From assembly GCA_019058275.1 (NCBI GenBank), contig JAHLVW010000047.1, positions 31,996 through 95,995 on the forward strand: a DNA stretch of 64,000 nucleotides. The letters run 5' to 3'. The notes below the pieces were generated by a model, which saw only the letters and a list, made by a program, of their open reading frames with translations, was not told where the DNA came from and ran no database searches. Numbering within the stretch: the stretch's first letter is position 1; each line of letters opens with the position of its first letter. Shown here piece by piece: positions 1 to 9,084 of the stretch. Made by a program: the position numbers and the translations under genes. The stretch comes from Candidatus Heimdallarchaeota archaeon (GTDB taxonomy: Archaea; Asgardarchaeota; Heimdallarchaeia; JABLTI01).

Positions 1-1
1 A

Positions 2-496
2 AAAATCAGTACAGATAAAGGTTCAACAAATGTTCGAGTTGCTGTTAGTTCAAATGATCCTAGTTTAGCAAATATATTACAGTTCAAAGGAGATGTTGCT
101 ATTCTTTTTGGTAGAGAGGATTATGGATTAACAAATGAGGAAATAGAGTTTTGTGATATGTCCATTCATATACCAACCTCTGGCGATTATAAAGCTCTGA
201 ATCTAGCTCAATCTGTAGCAATTATTATCTATTCATTACATGTTTTAAAAGAGAGAATTGTTGACACTCATTATCGGGAAGCCAAAAAAGAAGAGAAGGA
301 TCTACTCATTGAATGGTTTGAAAAAGCTGTAAGTGTACTTGGGTATCATGAAAGGAAAAGCGAATTCTTGGTACGACGTTTCCGAAATATTATGGGAAGA
401 TCATTTGTTTCAGGAAAAGAAGCTGTTTCGTTAGTTGGCGTTTTCAGTCGATCTTACAAACGAATAAAGAAATGTGATGAAATGCATTCGAAGTAA
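2..496 (+). CDS. trmJ: tRNA/rRNA 2'-O-methyltransferase, SpoU/TrmJ family (5' end outside window)
   Basis: This is the C-terminal part of a SPOUT (trefoil-knot) RNA 2'-O-ribose methyltransferase, which transfers a methyl group from SAM to a ribose in tRNA. The reading frame is open from base 2, so the start lies to the left. Motif 2 is visible as LFGREDYGL, and motif 3 as IPTSG followed by ALNLAQSVAIIIY; together these form the knot and SAM pocket. About 80 mostly helical, charged residues follow, as in archaeal TrmJ proteins. TrmJ (Cm32/Um32 of tRNA) is the likeliest member, but the target cannot be proved from sequence. The first plausible internal ATG (158) falls inside motif 3 and is not the start. 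Confidence 0.85.
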   Translation, partial: KISTDKGSTNVRVAVSSNDPSLANILQFKGDVAILFGREDYGLTNEEIEFCDMSIHIPTSGDYKALNLAQSVAIIIYSLHVLKERIVDTHYREAKKEEKDLLIEWFEKAVSVLGYHERKSEFLVRRFRNIMGRSFVSGKEAVSLVGVFSRSYKRIKKCDEMHSK

Positions 497-642
497 ACCA
501 AAAGCGATGAACTATTTACATTTGTTCTTTTTATTTGAGTAAGATTATTAACTCATTCAGAAGATAGTAATTCGATAATTATGACTTTCTTTTTGGTTTA
601 GTTTATCGTTTTATGCTAAAAACAAACGAAGAATGATGACTA

Positions 643-1962
643 ATGACTGTAGAAATAAGATCTTCACCAATGCCTATTTCAGAATATAAGCTTGGAATAG
701 TCTTTCGTTATTCACGAGCCAATATCTTTTCATATCATTCGTTAATTGGTGCTTTGGAAATTAATCCTCATCTTTCAGATATTCATGTTTTCATACCAAA
801 ACCAGAGGAGTTTCTACAGGAGATAAATCGTCTTTTAGATATTGAACAATTTAATAATTTGATTATTGGAATATCAGTTCACAGTTTTCAAATGAGTGAC
901 ATTCATCAATTACTTACCATACTAAATTCTCATCCAAAAAGAAACAGACTATTTATTATTGCTGGTGGTCCTCATCCATCTGCTCTTCCTGGTGAGCTTT
1001 TGAATAATGGTTGTGATGCAGTTGTTATAGGAGAGGGAGAGAAAACTTTTCCTGAATTAGTTTTAGCATTAAGAAACCATGATTTGATTACACGGCTTAA
1101 AGGAATTGCTTTTCTAAATAATGAAAGGGAAGTCGTTATACGACCAAAAAATAAACCTATTATTTTGGATGAGTATCCTCCTTTTGCACCAAATCATGAA
1201 CTTTATTCTGCTCTCGAGATAACTCGAGGTTGCAAATTTGATTGCACTTATTGTCAAGTACCTTCTCTATTTGGTAAGACAATACGTTATAGAAGCCCAG
1301 AAAATGCAATCAAATGGGGAAAATATCTCCTTAGTAAAAGAGAAACCTGGGACTTTCGATTTATTACACCAAATGCTTTTGGTTATGGTTCTAAAAAATC
1401 CTCCGAACCAAATGTTAGCTATATCAAAAAATTGCTTTCTGGTTTGAAGAAACTTGAAGCGAAAAAAAGACGTAGAATATATTTTGGAACATTTCCCTCA
1501 GAAGTTCGTCCTGAATCTGTAACAGAGGATACTTTGAATCTTACCAAGGAATACTGTGATAATGATAATTTAACTATGGGTGCACAATCTGGTAGTCCAA
1601 AAATTTTGAAGAAAATTAAAAGAGGGCACACAGTTGAGCAAGCTATCAATGCTGTAGATTTAGCAAATGATTTCGGTTTCGTTATGAACGTTGACTTTAT
1701 CTTAGGATTCCCAGAAGAGACTATTGAAGAACAATACGAAACAATAGATCTTTGCAAGCAACTTATTGCTAAAAATTGCAGAATTCACATGCATTATCTT
1801 ATACCATTACCCGGAACGAAATATTTCAATTCAAAACCAACATCAATAGCTCTGGAAATTTTGAAGACTATTAGAAAGTGGTCAAATGATGGAGTTATTT
1901 TTGGTTCATGGCAGCATCAATATGATCTTATAAGAAATAATACAAATGATAGTAAAAATTAG
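643..1962 (+). CDS. B12-binding domain / radical SAM protein
   Basis: A 439-aa protein with an N-terminal cobalamin-binding-like Rossmann domain (IAGGPHPSALP and VIGEGEKTFPEL near residues 106-145) and a radical SAM core. The [4Fe-4S] ligands are C197, C201 and C204 in TRGCKFDCTYCQ. Such proteins use a 5'-deoxyadenosyl radical and sometimes methylcobalamin for C-methylation or other radical chemistry. The layout and the EITRGC...YCQ motif resemble the MJ1487-type B12/radical SAM family; the substrate is unknown. A weak GATGA lies just before the ATG at 643, and a second ATG at 670 is also possible. It is separated from the upstream methyltransferase by about 145 bp and is convergent with the next gene. 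Confidence 0.85.
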   Translation: MTVEIRSSPMPISEYKLGIVFRYSRANIFSYHSLIGALEINPHLSDIHVFIPKPEEFLQEINRLLDIEQFNNLIIGISVHSFQMSDIHQLLTILNSHPKRNRLFIIAGGPHPSALPGELLNNGCDAVVIGEGEKTFPELVLALRNHDLITRLKGIAFLNNEREVVIRPKNKPIILDEYPPFAPNHELYSALEITRGCKFDCTYCQVPSLFGKTIRYRSPENAIKWGKYLLSKRETWDFRFITPNAFGYGSKKSSEPNVSYIKKLLSGLKKLEAKKRRRIYFGTFPSEVRPESVTEDTLNLTKEYCDNDNLTMGAQSGSPKILKKIKRGHTVEQAINAVDLANDFGFVMNVDFILGFPEETIEEQYETIDLCKQLIAKNCRIHMHYLIPLPGTKYFNSKPTSIALEILKTIRKWSNDGVIFGSWQHQYDLIRNNTNDSKN

Positions 1963-1973
1963 AATTCTATTTG

Positions 1974-2339
1974 TTATTTTTCATTTTCGTCTGAGGAATC
2001 ATCATCATCAATGATTATTAACCTAGTGTTTTCAGTATTTTCTTCTTCTTGCCACATGCTCTTCATTCTGCGCTCATATTCTTTCTTCCGATATTTTTTG
2101 TCTCTTAACAATTGAATATAAACTTCTCTTCCTTCTCCAGAAAGAGAGTACATCACACCAGCATGACAAGTAATGATTTTATAATTTCTAAACTCTCTCA
2201 AAATAGAATTAATTGTTAATGGGCTTAGATCTGTCAGTTCAACTATCTCAAACTTGTTTATAATATCATTATCCCCTATTGCTCTGAGAACATCGCGACG
2301 AGCTTGAGAGCGTATTGGATCTCTTTTATAGTCAGTCAT
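1974..2339 (-). CDS. Small winged-helix DNA-binding protein
   Basis: A 121-aa protein. Residues 10-75 read as a winged helix-turn-helix: a helix from ARRDVLRAIG, a recognition segment LSPLTINSILREF, and a wing strand YSLSGEGREVY. The C-terminus is very acidic (DDDDSSDENEK). It is probably a local transcription factor, but the target is not known. It is convergent with the radical SAM gene, and about 110 bp lie between its start and the end of the next minus-strand gene. Related archaeal wHTH proteins are too numerous for a specific name. Confidence 0.6.
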   Translation of the reverse strand: MTDYKRDPIRSQARRDVLRAIGDNDIINKFEIVELTDLSPLTINSILREFRNYKIITCHAGVMYSLSGEGREVYIQLLRDKKYRKKEYERRMKSMWQEEENTENTRLIIIDDDDSSDENEK

Positions 2340-2452
2340 TTTTCAACAAGATCCCTGAGTAGAGAATTATATAATCCTCTACAGCAATTTTATTTAAACT
2401 TCAACTTTCATGCAATTTACTAATTATCTCTTCTTTATAGCTCTTCTTGTTT

Positions 2453-4768
2453 TTAATTTTTCTTAATAATGAATTCAGATTCGTGCTTCTTTGGACATGC
2501 TGCGAAAATTATGAGATTCTCCTTGGTAAACAAATCAATTTTTGTTGGAACAAGGGTTTCTGAACCACACTTTGAACATTTGATTTCCAAAACATCTTCT
2601 TCCTCTTCTTCATCACCGAAACCGATGATAGTATCTTCGTGACCTTTTTCACATCTAACTTTAAGAACATCTAACCCAAGCATTTCATTATATTCTCCTT
2701 GTTGCCAAACGATTTTGCTACTACACTTCTTGCAAACCAATTCTGACTCTTCCTTTCCTTTCTGTTCTATTACTGACTCTAAGGAAATGTTGCTTATTAA
2801 TTCATCATGTTTCAAACCAAAATTAGCTAGCTCCATGCCTTCACCTATGTGAACTTTATTCATATCTTTCATTATAAGCGTTAAATCGTTGGAATGTTCT
2901 GCGAGAATTCCATCAAGCAATTTGGAGTATTCCTTAATAGCTTGTTCTAATCTTGTTATTATCTCTGTTAGTGTTATTTTGCTACTAATTGCATCCTTAC
3001 TTATAGATTTCAGAAGCTTCTGTAAAGCAGTTAATGCTTCTGATTTTACTGAGAATTTTTTCAAATCCTTGACATATTCATTTATAGCTATTCCAGTGTC
3101 TTTAGCTAAGTTAATTGCGAATTTCTCTAAATCATTCATTGCTTTATTTGCTTGTTTTACAGTAGGTTTGTAAGAAGGTCTAATGTATCTAGCAATTTTA
3201 CCTTCTAGATTGGGGTTAATACTAACGCCAAGTCCTTCTGAAAATTTATCTTCAAATTCAGAAATTGCTTTTGCTGCTTGAGCTAAACTTCCCTTAAGTA
3301 TCCCTTCTACAGTTTTTAGAGGTCCAAAATCATCAAGATTAACTGAACTTATTTTTACTAATGAATCATCAGATGGAATATCTATAGTATCAGTTTGTCC
3401 TAATATCTTGTTGATATTCTTGATTTTCTTAACAAATTTTTCTTGGGTTGTTACAATATCAGTGGCAATTTCCTTGAGAAGCAAATCGATATTCTTTCTA
3501 TAATCAAGTAGTCCTGGAAAAGCATCAACAATATCAACAAGGCTATTTGGATCTAAACAATTCCCCTTTGTTTCAGCAATCTCATCAAGGATTTTCTTTG
3601 TACTCTTACTTGGGGGAACTTGTTTTATAAACTCGTTTAATTTCTCTTCAATACTACCGTAAGTACCCTCAAAAGCTGATGTAGCCATTGCTGTTGCTTC
3701 TCGTATAATTTTCTCATCATTGACAAGCTTCTCATGTGGATCTTCTGCAACGACATCCACAGTTCTAACAAGAAACTTAGCTGCAGAAATAACCTTTTCA
3801 GAAGATTCTTTCATTTTTGAAAAACTAGTAGAGTTCATATGTATCTCTAGTTTGTACAATTTCTCGATATTCGTGATTAATTCACTAATATCTTTATCTA
3901 ATTCGGATTTTATCTGTTGGATATATGTTTGTCTGGTATCACTAAGTCTATCGTCAATTTTTCGAATAAATTTCAATGCTTTTGTGAATGCTTTGAAACC
4001 ATCTTTAAGCCAATTATCTATTGTTTCATTGACTTTTGAACAGTTTTCTTTTATGAAATCATCAAAGGCAGGACTAGCACGATAATTATTTAGCTTAGTT
4101 TGGAAACGATCATAAACATCTTCAAAAGCTTTAGAATGTGTTTTGAACCCTCGAGTAATGTAGTTTTCAGCTTTTTCAATAATTTCATGATATTTCTCAC
4201 GATATGCTTGTGTATAAACAACTTGTTCATCTCTACTAACTAAACCTTTCTTTGTTTTGGAATGGGTTCTAATTTCTTCCTCTAAAAGATCTATTTGATG
4301 TTTAATGTCAAGAATTTCCTTTTCAAACTTCACAATCGGAAAACCCAATTTAAGCTTCATATCTATAAGCATAGCTTCAACAGAACCATTTATTGTTCGT
4401 AAAATAATAGGTACATCATTAAGTGTAAGAAGAGCATTTTTTCCAATTTGATCAGTGTTTTTTGGTAAAACACCAATAAAAGATCTATCAATTCTTTTTC
4501 CTTGCATTTTTATTTGCTGAGTTTCTTCAAGAAACTTCAAATTTTCTTTAGCAGACTGTGCAAAATTCTCTATCTTTTCCCAAGATTGACTTTTCTTCTC
4601 TTTTTTTAGTTCCCCGATGAAATGGATTAAAGCAGGAAAGTCTTCTCCTTCAAAAGCAGACTTATCACCCATCGCCATAGAAGCTAATCGATCAATTTCA
4701 CGCACAATTTCATCGAGTTCGCCTAAAATAGTATTCCAATCATCTTTTTCAATAGTTGATTCTGACAT
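2453..4768 (-). CDS. Long coiled-coil protein with two C-terminal zinc ribbons
   Basis: A 771-aa protein without a signal peptide or transmembrane segment. Residues 1 to about 650 are helical and rich in K, E, D, L and I with heptad-like spacing. The C-terminal 100 residues hold two zinc-ribbon-like units: CKKC paired with CEKGH (from about residue 676) and CSKCGSE paired with CPKKH (from about residue 730). In both, a histidine probably replaces the fourth cysteine. The gene is divergent from the zinc-ribbon/polytopic membrane gene at 4936, with about 165 bp between their starts, so they may share a regulatory region. I do not recognise a named family. A structural or scaffolding role is inference. 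Confidence 0.6.
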   Translation of the reverse strand: MSESTIEKDDWNTILGELDEIVREIDRLASMAMGDKSAFEGEDFPALIHFIGELKKEKKSQSWEKIENFAQSAKENLKFLEETQQIKMQGKRIDRSFIGVLPKNTDQIGKNALLTLNDVPIILRTINGSVEAMLIDMKLKLGFPIVKFEKEILDIKHQIDLLEEEIRTHSKTKKGLVSRDEQVVYTQAYREKYHEIIEKAENYITRGFKTHSKAFEDVYDRFQTKLNNYRASPAFDDFIKENCSKVNETIDNWLKDGFKAFTKALKFIRKIDDRLSDTRQTYIQQIKSELDKDISELITNIEKLYKLEIHMNSTSFSKMKESSEKVISAAKFLVRTVDVVAEDPHEKLVNDEKIIREATAMATSAFEGTYGSIEEKLNEFIKQVPPSKSTKKILDEIAETKGNCLDPNSLVDIVDAFPGLLDYRKNIDLLLKEIATDIVTTQEKFVKKIKNINKILGQTDTIDIPSDDSLVKISSVNLDDFGPLKTVEGILKGSLAQAAKAISEFEDKFSEGLGVSINPNLEGKIARYIRPSYKPTVKQANKAMNDLEKFAINLAKDTGIAINEYVKDLKKFSVKSEALTALQKLLKSISKDAISSKITLTEIITRLEQAIKEYSKLLDGILAEHSNDLTLIMKDMNKVHIGEGMELANFGLKHDELISNISLESVIEQKGKEESELVCKKCSSKIVWQQGEYNEMLGLDVLKVRCEKGHEDTIIGFGDEEEEEDVLEIKCSKCGSETLVPTKIDLFTKENLIIFAACPKKHESEFIIKKN

Positions 4769-4935
4769 TTTTCTAACCCTTTTTATTGTAAAATTTATCC
4801 CTATTATTCTATTATCTAAAGTAATGGAAAATAGCTATTGTTTTATTAATTATTTGGAAAAGGTATTAATATTTTAGTTGTTATCATTAATTAACTACCC
4901 GCAGATTTTATAATGGGTGACGGGGGTATATTTTA

Positions 4936-7314
4936 TTGTCTACAGATGAACAAATTAAATGTCAATCATGTGGAGCTATGGTGGCTAAAGGTCGTTTTTG
5001 TCCAAAGTGCGGTGCTATTCTTGGTGCTACGGAACTAGATGAAGTCAAAGATCAACTCGATAGACTAAATGAAATCAAGGATTTAACTAGCCAATTAAGA
5101 GCTAAAGTCCTTGATAAATTATCAATTGACTCCGAAAAACTTCTTCTTGCTTTTAGAGAAGAATTTTCTATTTTACATAGTCGCTTTGAAACTAAACACA
5201 AACAATTGTCAAAGAAATCATCAAAAAAGACCGCTAAGACGGAAACTACAGAAGGAGACAGAATAAATTGCAGAAGTTGTGGAGCGTCAGTTCCCAATAT
5301 TCGTTTCTGCAAAGAATGTGGCTCACAACTTCATGCAACACCACTTGATGAACTTAATGATTTAGCTAATAAACTAAATAATTTGGCTTTAATTTTCAGT
5401 AATTTCAAAGATTCCATTCAAAAGGATTTAGCTGATGATGAATTGGAACTTGCAAACAATATAGTTGTTCTTTTGAACCATTTCATTAACAGAATTAATG
5501 CAAAACGAAATGCTTTAGCAAAAACATTAGATGTACCAGTACCTGCTAGAAGACCAAAGGAGGTAAAAGTTGCTCCTGTTGGAGAACCTGGGGCTGAAGC
5601 AATGTTAGTAGAACCAGGTATAAAACAGCCAACTATTTGGTCAAATATTGAGAAGAATCTCTTAAATTATTGGTTCTTTTATCTAGCAATTATTCTCTTT
5701 AGCATCGGTGTCACACTTACAATCTACTTTGTAGTAGTTACATTAGATTCCAAAGTTTACCAGCTAGTTGTCATTTATGTAATAGGGTTCGTAATTATAC
5801 TTATAGGTCAGTTGATAACCTCAGGATTACGATGGCGTGCAAAGAAGAAACTTGCTGTGAAAAAGCAAGAAGTTGATTACAAACCAGGAGATACCATTGA
5901 AAGTGGAAAAGATAATAGAGTTACTGAAGAAAGAAGATTGCCTGTTCCTCAAATAACATCAGTAATCATCTTTATCGGATTTATTGTATTATTTGTTGGA
6001 GGCTTTGTAGGTTTAGCAGCCTATCAAAGTTTACTCATTCCAAAATTTCTTTTCTTATTAATTAGCTACGGAATATGTTTAGCTTCTATTGGACTTGGTG
6101 TATTAAACAATTCAGAAATGTTAATGCTGACAGGATTTATTCCTGCAATAATATTTACAGCGATTGATATTCTCTGGGAAATTGGTGGATCAGGTACTTC
6201 AAGCCTTGGAAGTGTTGGCAGCTTATTTGGATTTACACTACCAATAGTCTTTGCAGCTTTAGTTGCAATTTTCTTCAGTAAATGGTGGGGATCAGTTGTA
6301 ACAATGTCAGTTACACCGTTCCTACTAATGATACCCAAAATAAGTTCGCAAGTTGGATTGGAATTTATACCATTAATGCTTATACCAATAATGGTTGTAT
6401 TTGTAGTTCGATTTAGCAAAGATAAGATTCCTCTCCCAATAAGAAGGTCCTTAACAATTATGTCCATGCTCTTTCCATCTATTGTCTTATTTGTGTTAGC
6501 ATATCCATATGCAATTTATCAAACAGAACCAGCTTGGTCTAGAATCTATCCGTTTGAAATCTTCATAAGTTGTCTTGCAATCTTAGGAGTTTCATTTTAC
6601 TATAGATTTATTCAAGAAGAGTATCTTGAGATCAAGTCTGATCAACATTATATATGGATAGTCGGACAGATATTTGTCGGAGCAATATCTGTCTTCGCAA
6701 TAGCTGTCAATGATACACCTGTAACTACAGCACTATTCTTTGCTTCATATTTCATATTTGGAATACTTAGTGTACTGAAAATTATGAAAAAACATTTCAA
6801 TATTGCAAGTGCAATTGTATCATTTATCTTCGCAGAACTTCAAGCAATTCTATTATTAACTTTGAATAATCCTACAAGTATAGCACAAGATGTATTGTAC
6901 TATATTCTAGGAATATCATTCCTCCTATTAACAATAGTAAGTATTTTCATATCAAAAGTATTCATAGAATCTACAGCTCTATATACAATATGGTCAATTG
7001 TTTCAGGAGTAAATATAATTCTCCTAGGTTTACTTGGAACATTAAATGCTTTGTACGCTTTCTCAGGAATAATTTTGCTTCTAGTAACATCTCTGATAGT
7101 AAACTTACCTATAATAATTCCTCACATTAAAGAATGGAGGATGTACTCTATTGTCTCGTTGATTGTCAATGCAATAGTAATCAGCATCTTTCTACTGACT
7201 GGCAGCCTCAATTTGTTTGCTTATGAATCTCTAATTATTTTTGTGATCTTCATAGTAATCAACGTCTCAGCGTTTTTCGATTGGAAAGTAAAGGAGGTTA
7301 AAGTACTTGAATAA
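4936..7314 (+). CDS. Double zinc-ribbon protein with about 15 or more transmembrane helices
   Basis: A 792-aa protein that begins at a TTG. A zinc ribbon starts at residue 9 (CQSCG with CPKCG) and a second, very similar one near residue 112 (CRSCG with CKECG). Each is followed by a 60-80-residue helical segment, suggesting internal duplication. From about residue 235 to the end, the chain is a long run of hydrophobic helices. The downstream polytopic gene overlaps it by 8 bp, so the two are translationally coupled and probably form one complex. No transporter motif is evident. The N-terminal ribbons would lie in the cytoplasm. Function unknown; an envelope role is suggested only by the neighbours, which include AglB. 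Confidence 0.65.
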   Translation: MSTDEQIKCQSCGAMVAKGRFCPKCGAILGATELDEVKDQLDRLNEIKDLTSQLRAKVLDKLSIDSEKLLLAFREEFSILHSRFETKHKQLSKKSSKKTAKTETTEGDRINCRSCGASVPNIRFCKECGSQLHATPLDELNDLANKLNNLALIFSNFKDSIQKDLADDELELANNIVVLLNHFINRINAKRNALAKTLDVPVPARRPKEVKVAPVGEPGAEAMLVEPGIKQPTIWSNIEKNLLNYWFFYLAIILFSIGVTLTIYFVVVTLDSKVYQLVVIYVIGFVIILIGQLITSGLRWRAKKKLAVKKQEVDYKPGDTIESGKDNRVTEERRLPVPQITSVIIFIGFIVLFVGGFVGLAAYQSLLIPKFLFLLISYGICLASIGLGVLNNSEMLMLTGFIPAIIFTAIDILWEIGGSGTSSLGSVGSLFGFTLPIVFAALVAIFFSKWWGSVVTMSVTPFLLMIPKISSQVGLEFIPLMLIPIMVVFVVRFSKDKIPLPIRRSLTIMSMLFPSIVLFVLAYPYAIYQTEPAWSRIYPFEIFISCLAILGVSFYYRFIQEEYLEIKSDQHYIWIVGQIFVGAISVFAIAVNDTPVTTALFFASYFIFGILSVLKIMKKHFNIASAIVSFIFAELQAILLLTLNNPTSIAQDVLYYILGISFLLLTIVSIFISKVFIESTALYTIWSIVSGVNIILLGLLGTLNALYAFSGIILLLVTSLIVNLPIIIPHIKEWRMYSIVSLIVNAIVISIFLLTGSLNLFAYESLIIFVIFIVINVSAFFDWKVKEVKVLE

Positions 7315-8947
7315 AGCTAAAAACGTTTCAGTAAAAGAGGAACAAAGATCACAATTTGAAGAAGCAGAAAAACAAGGTAAATTAGTTGTCCACAAAATTA
7401 CTCACCAAGTTATTGCATTAACAATTATTCATTTACTATACATTGTATTTGAAGCCTATAATGCATTTAATGAATCTTGGGTATCAGCTATAATCTATGG
7501 AGTAATTGCACTTGGTACAGTCGGATTTATTTGGTTGCAAAAAGATAATGCCAAATATCTAATACCAATTCCATTCATATCGCTATGTGTTATTGGAGGT
7601 ATTTTAGAAAATACTATTGTGATAACTACTATTTTCGGTGCTTATTGTATATTCTTCTATACCTTATTATTCTTTGAAAGAAAAACAACAGAGACTCTAG
7701 TTACAAACCTGTTTTCAGCTTTAACATTGCTTATCCTAACATCATTTATGTTATTTGATCAAGGATTTGTAAAAGTAGATTACATTGTTAATGTTGTTTC
7801 AGGAATTTGGCTCTTATGGGGCATAATCGTTTCAGCAGTTACTATTAGACACAAAGATAATTTTGGAATTCGTCTAGGTTATAGCATTGTTTTAACTTTG
7901 CTATGCTCAGTAGGACCATTTATCAAACCCGAAGGTATGCCTAACTCTAACCTATTTACATTAACTTGTGGCATTTTGTTTCTAATGGTTGCTATAATAT
8001 CAGTTGTACTCTTCTTTACAGAAGAATTCAATATGGGTAAATTCTTTGGAGTTATTGCTCCAATACTTGCCAGTATTGTGATATTCTCTTATTCATTTGC
8101 TTACAATTTCACATGGATTTCATCAATTCTAAATAAAGCATTTATTGTTGACTATGCACTTTTCATACCATTAGCACTATTTACTATGATCATTATTATA
8201 ATGAGATTCTACGAGAAACCAGATACTGAAGAACTTAGAACACTATCTGATGAAAGACGGAAGAAGAAGATCAATAATGATATGATTCTTTTTGGTATTT
8301 TTATTGGATTTATTATTGCCTCTATGGTAATGCTAGCTACTAATTGGAAATTTAATTGTATTAAAGGACTAGTAGTTTCTATTGCTTTCTTAGGCGCGAC
8401 AATTCCACTAAACATTCGTGTGACAACAACAAGCTCGCTTGTATCAACATTTCTATTCTTAGGATTAGTCCTCTCCAATGTTGAAAAATTACAGACAAAA
8501 TACATTTATATAATTCTATTAGCCATTTCTTCCACAATTCTACTATTTGCTATTGTTAATGAGTTGTTCCTACTTGGTGAACCATTAACAACGACTTTGT
8601 CAATTGTTTCAGCACTTGTTGGAATGGTTACAAGTATTTTATACTTCTATTCTGAAGATGTGCCTTTTAAGGTGATATGGACTAGCATTTCTTGGGCAAT
8701 TATTGGTATCATTTTGTTCGCTTATGGAATCATATTTAACAAAATATTTCTAAGAAGAAGTGGTTTAGCAATAATATTGTTTGATATTGTCTATTCTATA
8801 ATCACTATCAGTATAACATATCGTGGTTGGCAAATGGGTGTAGCCTTCATAATCCTAGCAATGGTATTAATGGGATGTATCTACTTATTCCGTTGGTCAG
8901 AAAAGAAAACCTCTACAGAAGAAGAACAAGAAACAATACTAGAATAA
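7307..8947 (+). CDS. Polytopic membrane protein, partner of the upstream gene
   Basis: A 546-aa protein starting with TTG inside the end of the preceding gene (8-bp overlap). After about 45 charged residues it is almost entirely transmembrane helices. One charged cytoplasmic loop near residues 305-325 (ELRTLSDERRKKK) splits it into two halves. The C-terminus is acidic. It resembles the membrane part of the preceding protein in composition and helix density, so the pair may be paralogues or two halves of one assembly. No recognisable catalytic or transport signature was seen. Confidence 0.6.
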   Translation: MNKAKNVSVKEEQRSQFEEAEKQGKLVVHKITHQVIALTIIHLLYIVFEAYNAFNESWVSAIIYGVIALGTVGFIWLQKDNAKYLIPIPFISLCVIGGILENTIVITTIFGAYCIFFYTLLFFERKTTETLVTNLFSALTLLILTSFMLFDQGFVKVDYIVNVVSGIWLLWGIIVSAVTIRHKDNFGIRLGYSIVLTLLCSVGPFIKPEGMPNSNLFTLTCGILFLMVAIISVVLFFTEEFNMGKFFGVIAPILASIVIFSYSFAYNFTWISSILNKAFIVDYALFIPLALFTMIIIIMRFYEKPDTEELRTLSDERRKKKINNDMILFGIFIGFIIASMVMLATNWKFNCIKGLVVSIAFLGATIPLNIRVTTTSSLVSTFLFLGLVLSNVEKLQTKYIYIILLAISSTILLFAIVNELFLLGEPLTTTLSIVSALVGMVTSILYFYSEDVPFKVIWTSISWAIIGIILFAYGIIFNKIFLRRSGLAIILFDIVYSIITISITYRGWQMGVAFIILAMVLMGCIYLFRWSEKKTSTEEEQETILE

Positions 8948-9084
8948 TTTTCTTTAAAGAATGTTGGGTAATACTTTTTTACCCTTTTTTTTATTTTCTA
9001 ATCATCATTTCTCTTTGTTCATAGAGAAAGAAACTATTAAAAACCAAGAGAAAAAGGAACACTAGAAAAAATTATATAGCTTTC

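Noticed and set aside
1238..1447. Open frame within the radical SAM gene
   Set aside because: Shadow frame; the enclosing gene has a clear family match and no ribosome site supports this one.
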